The translations under genes were made by a program, and so were the position numbers. Source: a virus. From it: 41,984 nt of DNA. This document shows, piece after piece, positions 15,252-23,054 of the stretch. The stretch lies in the IMG/VR virus record IMGVR_UViG_3300037010_002266, positions 1-41,984 of that record. One strand, given 5' to 3'. The notes beneath the pieces are model-generated. The model saw only the letters and a program-made list of their open reading frames with translations, made no database searches and was not told the origin of the DNA. How positions within the stretch are numbered: position 1 is the stretch's first letter; each line of letters opens with the position of its first letter.

Positions 15252-17634
15252 TCGTTACCTCTAGTGTAGATGGAGTAGTTAACGACATGTTAACGTGGTA
15301 CTTTTCCATATGCGCCCAATTAGTCACACCCACCTTGCAATCCGCAGGAATGATGAGGGGATCTTGATAAGGCACAACCACGTTGTTGAAGAAAGAGAAA
15401 ATAGTAGCTACGCTGTAGTGAAAAGCCTCCCTCCGAATCTGCGTTACCACAGAGTCGTGTACCTGCATGAGGAGCTGAACATTGTTGTCATGCGTCGCCT
15501 CATATCTATCGTAGATCTGGCGAAGCACCTTGTTAATGACAATTGCCACTGTGGATTGGGGTGTCCAGGCCAGAGCTTCTGGGAGAAGCCCCTCCGGTCG
15601 GTCGAAGTACATAATGCGGAAGCCGAACCGATTGCTCGTTGTCCGTGTGATTAGAAGCTGCTGTTCTACTCTTTTATGCCAGCGGTGTATGCCCGGATAT
15701 GCCTCGAACCATCGACGCTGCGCAACCTCTGCTTGATGACGAGTAATACCACAGTTCCTCGCCATCGTATTAGCAGACCCTCCATAATTTGTACCATGAA
15801 GGAACATCTTTGCTTTACGGTAAGGCATCCCGGTTACCTTCGTGCCGACCTCCTTGTAGATGTTCACCCCCTTGTTCAACATCTGTTTCAGCTCGTTCTC
15901 CTCGCTCTCCCAGACAACTACCCGCAAATCGGCCTTTGATAGGTCAAACTCTGCCAAGACATACCCAGGATCGGGAAGGAAAAGCTCCCGCACATTCGGC
16001 ATATCGGAGGGATAGGCATCCATGTCATCCTCTTCCATGTGCATCACATTCTGGAGATTTGTGCCATAACCCATAGGATTGGAGGAGGAATTGAAACGGA
16101 AAGTGATGGTGCCTACAGGGTTGTAGCTTGTATACAGGCGACCATCAGGTGTCTCGATGTCAACGAAATTAGATTTGACAAGGCGAAGTGACCTACTTTC
16201 TGCTAGCCTCTTGGTGACCGGGATGAGAAGTGGTTCCTTCTCCGCAATCTTAGCAAGTGCGCTGTCGTCAGTTGTAGGTGCCTTCGTCTTACGGTTGAGG
16301 ATAGCAGGAATCTTCAGATCAGTGTAGAATAGAGTGGACAACTGTTTGGGGCTGTTGGGATTAACCTTGTGCCCGAAGATCTTCTCGAGCTCCGACCACC
16401 GTTTCTGTATTGCAACGTCCAAGCGGAAACTCATGTCCGCCCGAAGCTCTGGGGCGCTGTTCACCCCACGAAGCATCATGTGTAGGATGGGCTCGAACAA
16501 GGACATCTCGAAGTCGAGCTGTTCTTGCAACACGCTCTGTGCAATAGCATTACGAAGGCTAGCCGCGACTTCCCAAGTGTATACGCAATCTTGGCAGTTG
16601 TAGTACCATAGATCACTGTCTCGCTGATAGCCTTCCCAGTTCTTGTAGTCATGCTTCCAATAGCGATAGAACTCGCAGTGGAGGGAAGCTAGATAGTCCA
16701 ATGACTTCGGCCGGCCGGGGAACAGAACCCCTTGCGCAATCATGGTGTCAAAGGACGGGATGACTTTGATACCCCACCGCCATGCAAGATAGAAAGAGTC
16801 ATACAACATATTTTGGTTGATGACCTTCCGCTTCTCAAACGCTCGGCGAATTGCTCCAATAACGGCTATTTCATCCGCTGCACTCCAATATGAACCACCC
16901 CTATCTATGGAAGTAATTGGGATGCACATAGCTTCGGTCTGGGATCGTCCAATACCTATGCACTTAATCTGACGACCACCAGTTTCGATGTCACAGACTA
17001 CCTCCTGGGGAAGGTCATTTAGATATTTCATGACTTCCGACAGCGTAGGCTGCAGGTGAAACTTCCAGTTCGGCATCCGGATCTCTCGGAAGTGTGACTC
17101 TTGTTCCGCCCGCCGAAGGTCCGCGATTGTGTCTACGCGGTCGGCGTACGAGCGTAGGACGAAAGAGGGATGGAATGTTGGGATGACCTTCGGACCCTCT
17201 ACCAGGGTGCAGGGCAAGATACTCCCCCGCCAATTTGTCACGCCGAATTCTCCAGTGAGTGCCCAAAGCGGTGTGTTGCCAAGGGCAATAATCACAGCTG
17301 GGTTGACTCGTCGTATAGCGGCCTCGAGATCACGGATGCCCTCCGTTACTTGAGGGGCAGCGTAACGGTCGTTGAATTTGGTAAGGGGAAGGATGCCTTC
17401 CTGTTTTGTCTTGATCCACACACTAATGTCGTTGAACTGTGGTCTGTAGTTACAGACATTGGTGATGTAGCACTGCTCGCGGAAGATGCCAGCCCCTCGA
17501 AGCATCCTATCAAGCTCCCACCCACAGGTTCCCACGAATGGTTTTCCATGTAGCTCTTCTTCTGCACCTGGGGCTTCCCCCACTATCATAATAGCCGCGT
17601 TGAGTGGTCCGGTTGGAAGGACTTTTTTAAGCAT
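15235..17634 (-). CDS. Uracil-DNA glycosylase / family A DNA polymerase fusion
   Basis: 799 residues. I place the start at the ATG at 17634, with GGGAGG four bases upstream; the frame is open a further 17 codons. Residues 1-180 match family 4-type uracil-DNA glycosylase (GEAPG 19-23, KPFVG 31-35, HPSF 155-158) but lack the N-terminal CxxC that helps bind the Fe-S cluster. A DEDDy 3'-5' exonuclease follows (DIETGG 215-220, then NQNMLYDSF and YYNCQDC). The polymerase has motif A D564-R571 (DLSKADLR), motif B K609-G618 (KMFLHGTNYG) and motif C H726-D727 (VHDS). It is the replicative polymerase. The glycosylase may remove or sense uracil during copying. The start overlaps the methyltransferase stop by 8 bases. 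Confidence 0.92.
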   Translation of the reverse strand: MLKKVLPTGPLNAAIMIVGEAPGAEEELHGKPFVGTCGWELDRMLRGAGIFREQCYITNVCNYRPQFNDISVWIKTKQEGILPLTKFNDRYAAPQVTEGIRDLEAAIRRVNPAVIIALGNTPLWALTGEFGVTNWRGSILPCTLVEGPKVIPTFHPSFVLRSYADRVDTIADLRRAEQESHFREIRMPNWKFHLQPTLSEVMKYLNDLPQEVVCDIETGGRQIKCIGIGRSQTEAMCIPITSIDRGGSYWSAADEIAVIGAIRRAFEKRKVINQNMLYDSFYLAWRWGIKVIPSFDTMIAQGVLFPGRPKSLDYLASLHCEFYRYWKHDYKNWEGYQRDSDLWYYNCQDCVYTWEVAASLRNAIAQSVLQEQLDFEMSLFEPILHMMLRGVNSAPELRADMSFRLDVAIQKRWSELEKIFGHKVNPNSPKQLSTLFYTDLKIPAILNRKTKAPTTDDSALAKIAEKEPLLIPVTKRLAESRSLRLVKSNFVDIETPDGRLYTSYNPVGTITFRFNSSSNPMGYGTNLQNVMHMEEDDMDAYPSDMPNVRELFLPDPGYVLAEFDLSKADLRVVVWESEENELKQMLNKGVNIYKEVGTKVTGMPYRKAKMFLHGTNYGGSANTMARNCGITRHQAEVAQRRWFEAYPGIHRWHKRVEQQLLITRTTSNRFGFRIMYFDRPEGLLPEALAWTPQSTVAIVINKVLRQIYDRYEATHDNNVQLLMQVHDSVVTQIRREAFHYSVATIFSFFNNVVVPYQDPLIIPADCKVGVTNWAHMEKYHVNMSLTTPSTLEVTNEATR
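15276..15294 (+). promoter_or_regulatory. TAGTTAAC-N5-GTTAAC motif, copy d
   Basis: A perfect-spacing copy lying inside the 3' end of the polymerase gene, about 25 bases upstream of the primase-like start on the other strand. Both TTAA cores are 11 bp apart. It is read on the + strand although the surrounding genes run leftward. Confidence 0.5.
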
Positions 17635-18889
17635 TGAGCCTCCCACTCGCGATAGCGAAAGCCGCCGGATCATTGTCAAAGCCAATGGCTCGGAGGTTGA
17701 GGGCCCTGGCAGCCTCGAACACTACCCCGCTTCCGCAAAAAGGGTCAAGGACTACACTACCTGGGATAACACTTCGCAGGAGCAAGTCTCGATAAAGATC
17801 CACGGGTTTTTGTGCTGCATGGATCTTATTCACAACCGCCGGATACACCAGCACATCGGAGTAGACGCCAGTCACCATCCGCTTCCCGCGATTGGCAAAT
17901 ATGATTGTCTCATAGTTGCGGCGTGGACCATAGTGTGGCTTTGGAGTATAGCCAGTGTTTTTCACCCAGACGAGAGGACGGTTCCACACTTCCCAGTCGT
18001 TGAGCTCGAGGATCTCCCTAATCTCTATCCAATGACTCAAATCGCAGAACATATAGAGGTGCGCTTGTTCCTTACACACTGCGGTTAGGGCGGTGATTGT
18101 GTTGGCGAGGAGGGACTCCGTTTCTTCCCATGAGTCGGAGTAGTTATGCGTCTCGATGACAGTCTCTACACCAAACTCTCCCGCATTAATCCCATAGGGA
18201 GGGTCGGTGATTACCACATCCACCGAGGCTGGAGTAACAAATTGCTTGATCCCCTCGACCGCATCTATATTCTCCAGTATGTGGGTGGAGGATACTGGCA
18301 CAATTTTCTTGGCCATCGCCGTGCGGAACTCGGTCTCAAGTATGCGAGTTAAGTTCTTCATTGCCTGGGCTTCGCTCGAGGCAGACGCTACCTCCGGTCG
18401 GTTCAGGTTTTCTGCAAGCAGTGTTCGATTCCGCACGACTGTGGGATTCAGGGTGGCACCTCCCCGCTCCCTAATCTCCTCCACCGTCTTCACGGCGGTC
18501 CAATTCGGGTCCGCCTCTTTTCGCATCTTGTGTAGCTCGGCGGTTGCCAGCGCTGTCTCCTTCCAGGATAGATCCACGCGGCGGAGGTTCTCCTCAAGCT
18601 CAATCTCCTTTGCCATAATGGGATCGATGTTCTCGAAGAGGGTATAGGGCATCATGCCTGGTGGCACCCCTGGGATGGCACGGCCTGTGGCGTGGAGCTG
18701 TTTGATTGCCCTCATTCGCCGTTCGCCGGCCATAAGTAAAAAGCCCCCATTTCCATCTTCGCGGACCACGGGGGGATGGAGGACACCGAATTGTGCAATG
18801 GACTCGGCGAGGTTGTCAATCTCCTTCTGATCAAAGACCTTTCGATGTCTGCCTTCTTCAATCGTTACCTGGGAAATTTGAGCGAGCAT
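17627..18889 (-). CDS. ParB-like nuclease domain / DNA methyltransferase fusion
   Basis: 420 residues. The start is ATG after GGAGAATCA. Residues 1-110 form a ParB/Sulfiredoxin N-terminal domain (GERRMRAIK at 55-63). Residues 200-420 are an amino-methyltransferase with catalytic DPPYGIN at 229-235 and the SAM-binding motif DPFCGSG at 382-388. This is motif IV before motif I, the beta-class order, for N4-cytosine or N6-adenine. No restriction partner is nearby, so it probably protects phage DNA from host nucleases or marks it for regulation. It sits between the SSB-like gene and the polymerase. The ParB part probably gives DNA binding rather than partitioning, since no ParA is present. Confidence 0.9.
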   Translation of the reverse strand: MLAQISQVTIEEGRHRKVFDQKEIDNLAESIAQFGVLHPPVVREDGNGGFLLMAGERRMRAIKQLHATGRAIPGVPPGMMPYTLFENIDPIMAKEIELEENLRRVDLSWKETALATAELHKMRKEADPNWTAVKTVEEIRERGGATLNPTVVRNRTLLAENLNRPEVASASSEAQAMKNLTRILETEFRTAMAKKIVPVSSTHILENIDAVEGIKQFVTPASVDVVITDPPYGINAGEFGVETVIETHNYSDSWEETESLLANTITALTAVCKEQAHLYMFCDLSHWIEIREILELNDWEVWNRPLVWVKNTGYTPKPHYGPRRNYETIIFANRGKRMVTGVYSDVLVYPAVVNKIHAAQKPVDLYRDLLLRSVIPGSVVLDPFCGSGVVFEAARALNLRAIGFDNDPAAFAIASGRLNA

Positions 18890-18913
18890 TGATTCTCCTA
18901 TCTGAACAGTGAT

Positions 18914-18936
18914 GGGGCCGATTTCCGCTCGGCCCC
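18914..18936 (-). other. Intercistronic hairpin without U-tract
   Basis: A perfect 8-bp GC-rich stem (GGGGCCGA / TCGGCCCC, 7-base loop) in the 66-base gap between the SSB-like stop and the methyltransferase start. No T run follows on either strand, so it is unlikely to be a simple terminator. RNA processing, mRNA protection or attenuation is possible. Confidence 0.55.
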
Positions 18937-18955
18937 AGGCGGCTATGTGCTCAAC

Positions 18956-19405
18956 TTACAGCTTCGCAACGTTCTTGACTTCGGCAAACACGTTGCCCTT
19001 ATCATCCTGGCGATGGGTCACCAGAATCCGTGCCACGTTGCCAACGAGCTGTCCAAAGTTCCAGGGCTTTCCCGGAGTGTTCTGACCAAACACTTCTCGA
19101 AGGCGGCCCAGTCCGACGTTCATACCCTTACCCATATCAAGGTTGCCATCGGGGGTCGTGTCAAGCCAAATGTCCTGCGAGACTCGCGACTGGTCCCGTC
19201 CAGTCACCTCCTTGATTCTCCCATCAGAATCCTCTGGAGCCCAAGTGAGCCGCAAGATGGCCCTCTCCTCTTGGTTCTTGGTCGTAATGGACCGAATCTC
19301 CATCTTCTCCACACGCGCGAGGTATTCGCCTTCGGGTACTGGAGTGGATTGCGTGGAGTTCGCATCCTCGAAAGTCGTTGCCAGCATCTTGTTCCAGTCA
19401 AACAT
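18956..19405 (-). CDS. Putative single-stranded DNA-binding protein (DUF669-like)
   Basis: 149 residues from the ATG at 19405. The frame is open further upstream, but that overlaps the ATPase gene. An N-terminal acidic region is followed by VPEGEYLARVEKMEI, then a strand-rich core (AILRLTW, DIWLDTTPDG) and GKPWNFGQLVGNVARILVTHRQD. This pattern matches small phage SSB-like/DUF669 proteins that sit beside a Sak4-type ATPase. No C-terminal acidic tip is present. Its likely job is covering ssDNA during replication and annealing, working with the ATPase immediately upstream. Confidence 0.75.
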   Translation of the reverse strand: MFDWNKMLATTFEDANSTQSTPVPEGEYLARVEKMEIRSITTKNQEERAILRLTWAPEDSDGRIKEVTGRDQSRVSQDIWLDTTPDGNLDMGKGMNVGLGRLREVFGQNTPGKPWNFGQLVGNVARILVTHRQDDKGNVFAEVKNVAKL

Positions 19406-19431
19406 TTTCTTGTTTCTCGCTTTCGTAAGTG

Positions 19432-20271
19432 TTACTTGTTTTGTCCCGATTGCCAGTTGACCGGGGGTTTTGTGCCAAGGACGCCACCCTTGGCTTTCCA
19501 CTGTTCCATCAGAGGCCCGAAGCTTGGCGGGAGCTTGGGTCGAATAGGGAGGAATGCTCCCTTCAGATCCACTCCGGCCTCTGCGGTTGACCAACTGAAC
19601 TCTGTGCCTTCCTTCTTTGCGAGGACCACGTCCCCGAAGTTGGGAGGGATCATTGGGGCGAGCTTGCGCCCCAATGTTGAAACCATAGTGCGGGAGGCTC
19701 CAGTGAGCTCGTCAATCTCCCGCTCAATGTGAGTCACGAGGACGAAGTGACAGAACGTTCCAGTGACAAGGGTGTCCACGAACTCCTGCACCATAGTCAT
19801 GCTCACGCCCCAATCGGGCTGTGTGAGCACGGGCTTGCCACCAGCCTTCAGCTTCCGGGCCATCTTGCTGATGCCCGTGAGCCCGTCTACCCAAAGAATC
19901 CGATCAGTTCCCCAGGTAGCTACGTCACCGAAGGATTTCCCGTGCTGGTCAACAAAGTTGTTGCAAAGCCCGAGGATATCAATGAACTGGGTGTACTCAT
20001 TTCCCGCAATCTGGTTCATCTTCTGGAGGGACTCGTTGCTCATTTGGTTAACGAGCTTCGCCGTCTGCATCAGGCCGGACCATGAATTGGCGGCGGGAGC
20101 GATGTAGCGGAAGTGGATCTTGTCCAGCACCTCTTGGCCAAGGACATCATAGCGTGGCTCGGTGAAGATGGCGAATACCTCGAGGCCTTGGTCAAGAAGG
20201 GTCTTGATGGAGGTAGTCTTTCCCGCCCCCGTTGTGCCCATGAGGAGGACCTTCCATCCAGGGAGACTCAT
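19432..20271 (-). CDS. AAA_24 / Sak4-like RecA-fold ATPase
   Basis: 279 residues. The start is ATG with GAGG upstream, overlapping the preceding stop by 4 bases (ATGA). Walker A is GTTGAGKTT (residues 12-20) and the Walker B-like strand is RILWVDGL (about residues 124-131); sensor-like FVLVTHIE follows near residue 187. Length and motif order fit phage AAA_24/Sak4 proteins, single-domain RecA-like ATPases that act with an SSB in strand annealing. The SSB-like gene lies directly downstream and two nucleases lie upstream, which supports a recombination/replication-repair role. A terminase-like or general P-loop role is less likely. Confidence 0.82.
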   Translation of the reverse strand: MSLPGWKVLLMGTTGAGKTTSIKTLLDQGLEVFAIFTEPRYDVLGQEVLDKIHFRYIAPAANSWSGLMQTAKLVNQMSNESLQKMNQIAGNEYTQFIDILGLCNNFVDQHGKSFGDVATWGTDRILWVDGLTGISKMARKLKAGGKPVLTQPDWGVSMTMVQEFVDTLVTGTFCHFVLVTHIEREIDELTGASRTMVSTLGRKLAPMIPPNFGDVVLAKKEGTEFSWSTAEAGVDLKGAFLPIRPKLPPSFGPLMEQWKAKGGVLGTKPPVNWQSGQNK

Positions 20272-20492
20272 TGATTGTCCTCCTCTTCTACGTAGGTCAT
20301 TCCCTTACGGAGAGTTCTATCCAAGGTTTCCAACTCCTGTAGCCGCGTGGTCCAATAGCCGACGGCTTTTCCGACTCGTGAGTCCAGGGCATCCTTAAGA
20401 TTACGTTCAATCTCGGCACGTCGGCTCATTATCGCATGATCGAGGTTTATCGATTCGTCAATTGTAAGTTCCGCAGTATATCGGATCTTCAT
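20268..20492 (-). CDS. Small coiled-coil protein, unknown
   Basis: 74 residues, coupled on both sides by ATGA overlaps (20268-20271 and 20489-20492). An N-terminal beta-type stretch (MKIRYTAELTIDESI) is followed by a long charged helix. No family is recognised. Its place between the zinc-ribbon protein and the ATPase suggests an accessory role in the recombination cassette. Confidence 0.7.
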   Translation of the reverse strand: MKIRYTAELTIDESINLDHAIMSRRAEIERNLKDALDSRVGKAVGYWTTRLQELETLDRTLRKGMTYVEEEDNQ

Positions 20493-20635
20493 TCCTCATC
20501 CTCCTCATCCTCATCCTCATCCTCATCATCGTTTTCTTCAAAATAAGTCCATGCTCCACAGATGCACTTATCAATCGGGTGTCTACACTCCTCGCAGAGT
20601 GGAAGATCGTCTTTTTTCTTTACTTGGTCAATCAC
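20489..20635 (-). CDS. 48-residue zinc-ribbon protein with poly-acidic tail
   Basis: A short gene running from GTG at 20635 to TGA at 20489. Four cysteines form CxxC (C14, C17) and CxC (C24, C26), a compact zinc-knuckle pattern. The C-terminal 17 residues are almost purely Glu/Asp, encoded by a (GAGGAT)n-like repeat. Its GTGA start overlaps the nuclease stop by 4 bases and its ATGA stop overlaps the next start, so it is held firmly in the coupled chain. The acidic tail could mimic DNA or contact the nuclease/ATPase neighbours; that is inference. Confidence 0.72.
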   Translation of the reverse strand: MIDQVKKKDDLPLCEECRHPIDKCICGAWTYFEENDDEDEDEDEEDEE

Positions 20636-21564
20636 AGTTCTTCCTCTTTCTCAAGTGGGTTCCAATTATTTGGCACAAACATACCAGCCTCGGGTGCGAG
20701 CCAGGGCTCGTAGTTTTGCACCTTGCAAAGCTCGGTGAAGGGGCACCCTCCGTAGGCTACGCAGGAGTCCCCGAGGTTCCAGTCCCAGATGCCAGACTCC
20801 CAGGCTCGGATCATCCTCTCGATGTCCCGAATGGTCTGCTCGTACCAGCGATCTATTCTCCACGCAGGGAGGGGTAACACGACCTCCGCGTGCTCAATCT
20901 CCGTGAGCTTCATGGCTGTGCCCCGCACAATGGTCCCGGAGACGGGAATTCCGTATTGCCGACAGGCCCAGACATACCCCGTGAGCTGTGCGCGGAGGGA
21001 CCACTTTGAAGCCCAGGTTTCTTGAAAGTACTTCGTGGTCTTCTCATCCACTGCGAAGAGCACGTCGTTGTACTTCCCGATCCAGTCCATGCGCCCGGCA
21101 TAGAGGATTGGGTCGCCGGACTCTGGGTGCTTGATCGGAAGATCAATGGCGAAAGAAAACTCCGCGAGGAGTTTCCCCTGCCACTCAGCCACCTGGACGT
21201 GATCCGTCCACATGGGCCAGCGGTCCAGGTAGCTAACAAAAGCCGCACTTGTGCGGTCCCAGGATTTGTGCCGGTGGCGATCGGTAACCTCGTGGTCACC
21301 ATAGGCTTTCCATAGGGCAATGAGTCCCTTTCGGGAGGACTCACGCTCACAGAAGCCTCGGTCCGCCCCCTTCCGCCGAAGGTCGTAGAAGGTTTTCCGT
21401 GCTACTTCCAGGCCCTTGGCAAAGGCCCCTCCCGCATTGAAGTGAGGATTGCGTCCGGCCGGGGCTATCCGCCGCATGTAGCTCAGGAAGAACTGCTGCG
21501 GGCAGGCACGGAATGTGTGGATCATCGAGCTGTCCAGGATGGTGGGGAAGGGAAAGGGTGTCAT
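20632..21564 (-). CDS. PD-(D/E)XK exonuclease, Cas4/AddB-like with Fe-S cysteines
   Basis: 310 residues. The start is ATG after GGAGAACTC, overlapping the exonuclease stop (ATGA). Nuclease motifs are GRMDW (D160), DEKT (D173, E174, K175) and QLTGYVW (Q193, Y197), the RecB/Cas4 order. Cysteines C21, C268, C274 and C280 give the one-plus-three spacing used for a 4Fe-4S cluster in Cas4 and AddB. The protein likely resects DNA ends for recombination or replication. It lies between a DnaQ-type exonuclease and the zinc-ribbon/ATPase genes. There is no cas1/cas2 or repeat array, so a CRISPR role is unlikely. Confidence 0.88.
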   Translation of the reverse strand: MTPFPFPTILDSSMIHTFRACPQQFFLSYMRRIAPAGRNPHFNAGGAFAKGLEVARKTFYDLRRKGADRGFCERESSRKGLIALWKAYGDHEVTDRHRHKSWDRTSAAFVSYLDRWPMWTDHVQVAEWQGKLLAEFSFAIDLPIKHPESGDPILYAGRMDWIGKYNDVLFAVDEKTTKYFQETWASKWSLRAQLTGYVWACRQYGIPVSGTIVRGTAMKLTEIEHAEVVLPLPAWRIDRWYEQTIRDIERMIRAWESGIWDWNLGDSCVAYGGCPFTELCKVQNYEPWLAPEAGMFVPNNWNPLEKEEEL

Positions 21565-22187
21565 GAGTTCTCCAGGATTGGGCGGATGAAGTCCTGGGAA
21601 TAGCTATCTGAAACCATGATCTTCCGCGCAAGTGCAATGGTCATCCTCACGTCGGCTAGGGCGTCATGGGCTCCATCCGTGGGAATGGCGTAGCGATGGC
21701 AGGTTTCTGTTAGCTTAAGCGATGGGGCGATCTCGCCGAGGCGAAGGGCGTCCCACGCGGCAAGCTGGAGCACATCCAGCGTTCGGTAGTGAGCGGGATA
21801 GAAGAGGCCAAAGTCTCGAAACGCAGCCCGGAGACGTGGGCTATCGAAGGCCTCGGTGTTGTAGCCTGCCAGCTGCGCTAGGTAATAGGTGCTTCCACGC
21901 TTGCTTTGCATAGGAATGGATGTGAAGGCCCTGATCCATGTAGCGAAGTCTGCGAGCACTATGGACAAGGGTTTGGCTTCGTTTTCCCACCTCTGCGGGT
22001 CGTAGTGGTTCACTTCCAGGGCCTTGGGCTCGGCCTGAGCTTCGTCAAACTTTATTAGGCTGTTGAATGAAGGGAGCTGTTCCTTCCAGTCTGGGAGGCT
22101 GACTGCTACTGCACTGAGCTGGATGAGTGGGGCGTCTGGGTCCAGCCCGCCCGTTTCCAGGTCGAAAAAGACAAGTGGCCGTGCCAT
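21561..22187 (-). CDS. DnaQ-like 3'-5' exonuclease (DEDDh)
   Basis: 208 residues from the ATG at 22187, which has GGAGG seven bases upstream; a GTG one codon earlier is also possible. Exo I is FFDLETGG (D9, E11), exo II lies around the LAGYNTEAFDSPRLR segment, and exo III ends in AHDALADV with the DEDDh-type His and Asp. Likely roles are proofreading, RNA/ssDNA end trimming or nucleotide salvage. The phage polymerase carries its own exonuclease, so this one probably serves the recombination cassette. Its start overlaps the previous stop (TGATG). Confidence 0.88.
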   Translation of the reverse strand: MARPLVFFDLETGGLDPDAPLIQLSAVAVSLPDWKEQLPSFNSLIKFDEAQAEPKALEVNHYDPQRWENEAKPLSIVLADFATWIRAFTSIPMQSKRGSTYYLAQLAGYNTEAFDSPRLRAAFRDFGLFYPAHYRTLDVLQLAAWDALRLGEIAPSLKLTETCHRYAIPTDGAHDALADVRMTIALARKIMVSDSYSQDFIRPILENS

Positions 22188-22411
22188 CACAGTTCCTCCA
22201 GGCTTGTCATCAAGTCCTTCATCTTCTCCGGGCTCAAAGTGCCGGGCTTCATCGCCTTGGACTTTACCTTGGATTCTTTGACCTTTGGTGCGGCCACGCG
22301 ACTGGTGCGTAGGAACTCAATGCAGCTCTGGAGAACGTCCAGTGGGATATCTTCCCCGGCCAGCACGCGTTGACGGATGCTGTTCACTTCTTCAAGAGTT
22401 AGATTACTCAT
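22187..22411 (-). CDS. Small helical protein, unknown
   Basis: 74 residues. The start is ATG with AAAGGAG upstream, overlapping the previous stop by 8 bases. The N-terminal half is helical (LTLEEVNSIRQRVLAGEDI, then LQSCIEFLRTSR), followed by a Lys-rich linker and a short helix. No family is recognised. A TTAA motif (copy e) sits about 40 bases upstream of its start. Confidence 0.7.
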   Translation of the reverse strand: MSNLTLEEVNSIRQRVLAGEDIPLDVLQSCIEFLRTSRVAAPKVKESKVKSKAMKPGTLSPEKMKDLMTSLEEL

Positions 22412-22757
22412 TTGTTTGCTCCTTTGGATCTGAGGTTGTGGAAGTAGTGATAGTTAACGCATCATTAACTACGACTTGTCCAGCAAGCCACTGTCGTAGC
22501 AGACCTGTGACAAGATTGGACAGCGCCCCATAGCTAGGACGCATTGTGATTGGATCAATGAGGCGAAGTTCCACACTGGCCGCAACGCTGGTGGGTAGGG
22601 ACAGTGTGACTTTCCTCGGTGGATCTTCTTTTGGTGGTCGGGCCATTGGTTCTCCCTCATCTTCTAGAATTATTACCCTGCCACAGTGACGGCAGTTTGA
22701 AACGCGGAGCTCCGTGATGTGGAGTCCTCCGCACTCACACACGATGTGCCAGGGCAT
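22404..22757 (-). CDS. Zinc-ribbon plus ribbon-helix-helix-like protein
   Basis: 117 residues. The ATG follows GGAGAGCTAA and directly abuts the preceding stop codon. A CxC...CxxC zinc ribbon (C8, C10, C22, C25) fills the first 30 residues. A basic segment (ARPPKEDPPRKVTLSLP) then leads into a helix pair (residues about 60-93) resembling ribbon-helix-helix DNA-binding proteins. It could be a small transcription regulator. The Thr/Ser-rich C-terminus is encoded over one of the TTAA motifs. The function is inferred from the small domains only. Confidence 0.68.
   Translation of the reverse strand: MPWHIVCECGGLHITELRVSNCRHCGRVIILEDEGEPMARPPKEDPPRKVTLSLPTSVAASVELRLIDPITMRPSYGALSNLVTGLLRQWLAGQVVVNDALTITTSTTSDPKEQTNE
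22451..22469 (+). promoter_or_regulatory. TAGTTAAC-N5-ATTAAC motif, copy e
   Basis: A copy with full inverted symmetry (TAGTTAA-N7-TTAACTA), lying within the 3' end of the zinc-ribbon gene and about 40 bases upstream of the next leftward start. Core spacing is the same as in the other copies. Confidence 0.5.
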
Positions 22758-23054
22758 TTAGCTCTCCAGAATGACCCCGGCGGCGGCAAGGGCGGCGCGA
22801 ACGTCGTCGTTTCCGAAGCCCTTGCTGAAGATCACCTCGTTGTCCTTAGTACGGACGACGATTTCGCTCAGATAAGTGGGGTCTCCGTTCAACTCTTGCT
22901 CCCGCCGCCGCCACATGTAGTATTGAAGGCGGAGGCGTTTCGCACTTTCCGGGCTCTTCATGTCAAGGGAGATGGTTCCCTTTGACAGGGCGGCTTCGCT
23001 GATGGCTGCCATAGCAGCTACGTCGTATTTTCGATTGACTTTCTCGTTGTTCAT
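22758..23054 (-). CDS. Unknown early protein, 98 aa
   Basis: 98 residues. The start is ATG with GAGGAAAGGA, a strong ribosome-binding site. The protein is an alpha/beta mix with a basic helix (SAKRLRLQYYMWRRREQEL) and a C-terminal segment (VIFSKGFGNDDVRAALAAAGVIL). No family is recognised. Its first 92 bases overlap the end of the preceding gene in another frame, which is unusually long for this operon. Confidence 0.75.
   Translation of the reverse strand: MNNEKVNRKYDVAAMAAISEAALSKGTISLDMKSPESAKRLRLQYYMWRRREQELNGDPTYLSEIVVRTKDNEVIFSKGFGNDDVRAALAAAGVILES

Noticed and set aside
20632-21564. CRISPR-associated Cas4 as part of a CRISPR system
   Set aside because: No repeat array, cas1 or cas2 is present; the gene sits in a phage recombination cassette.
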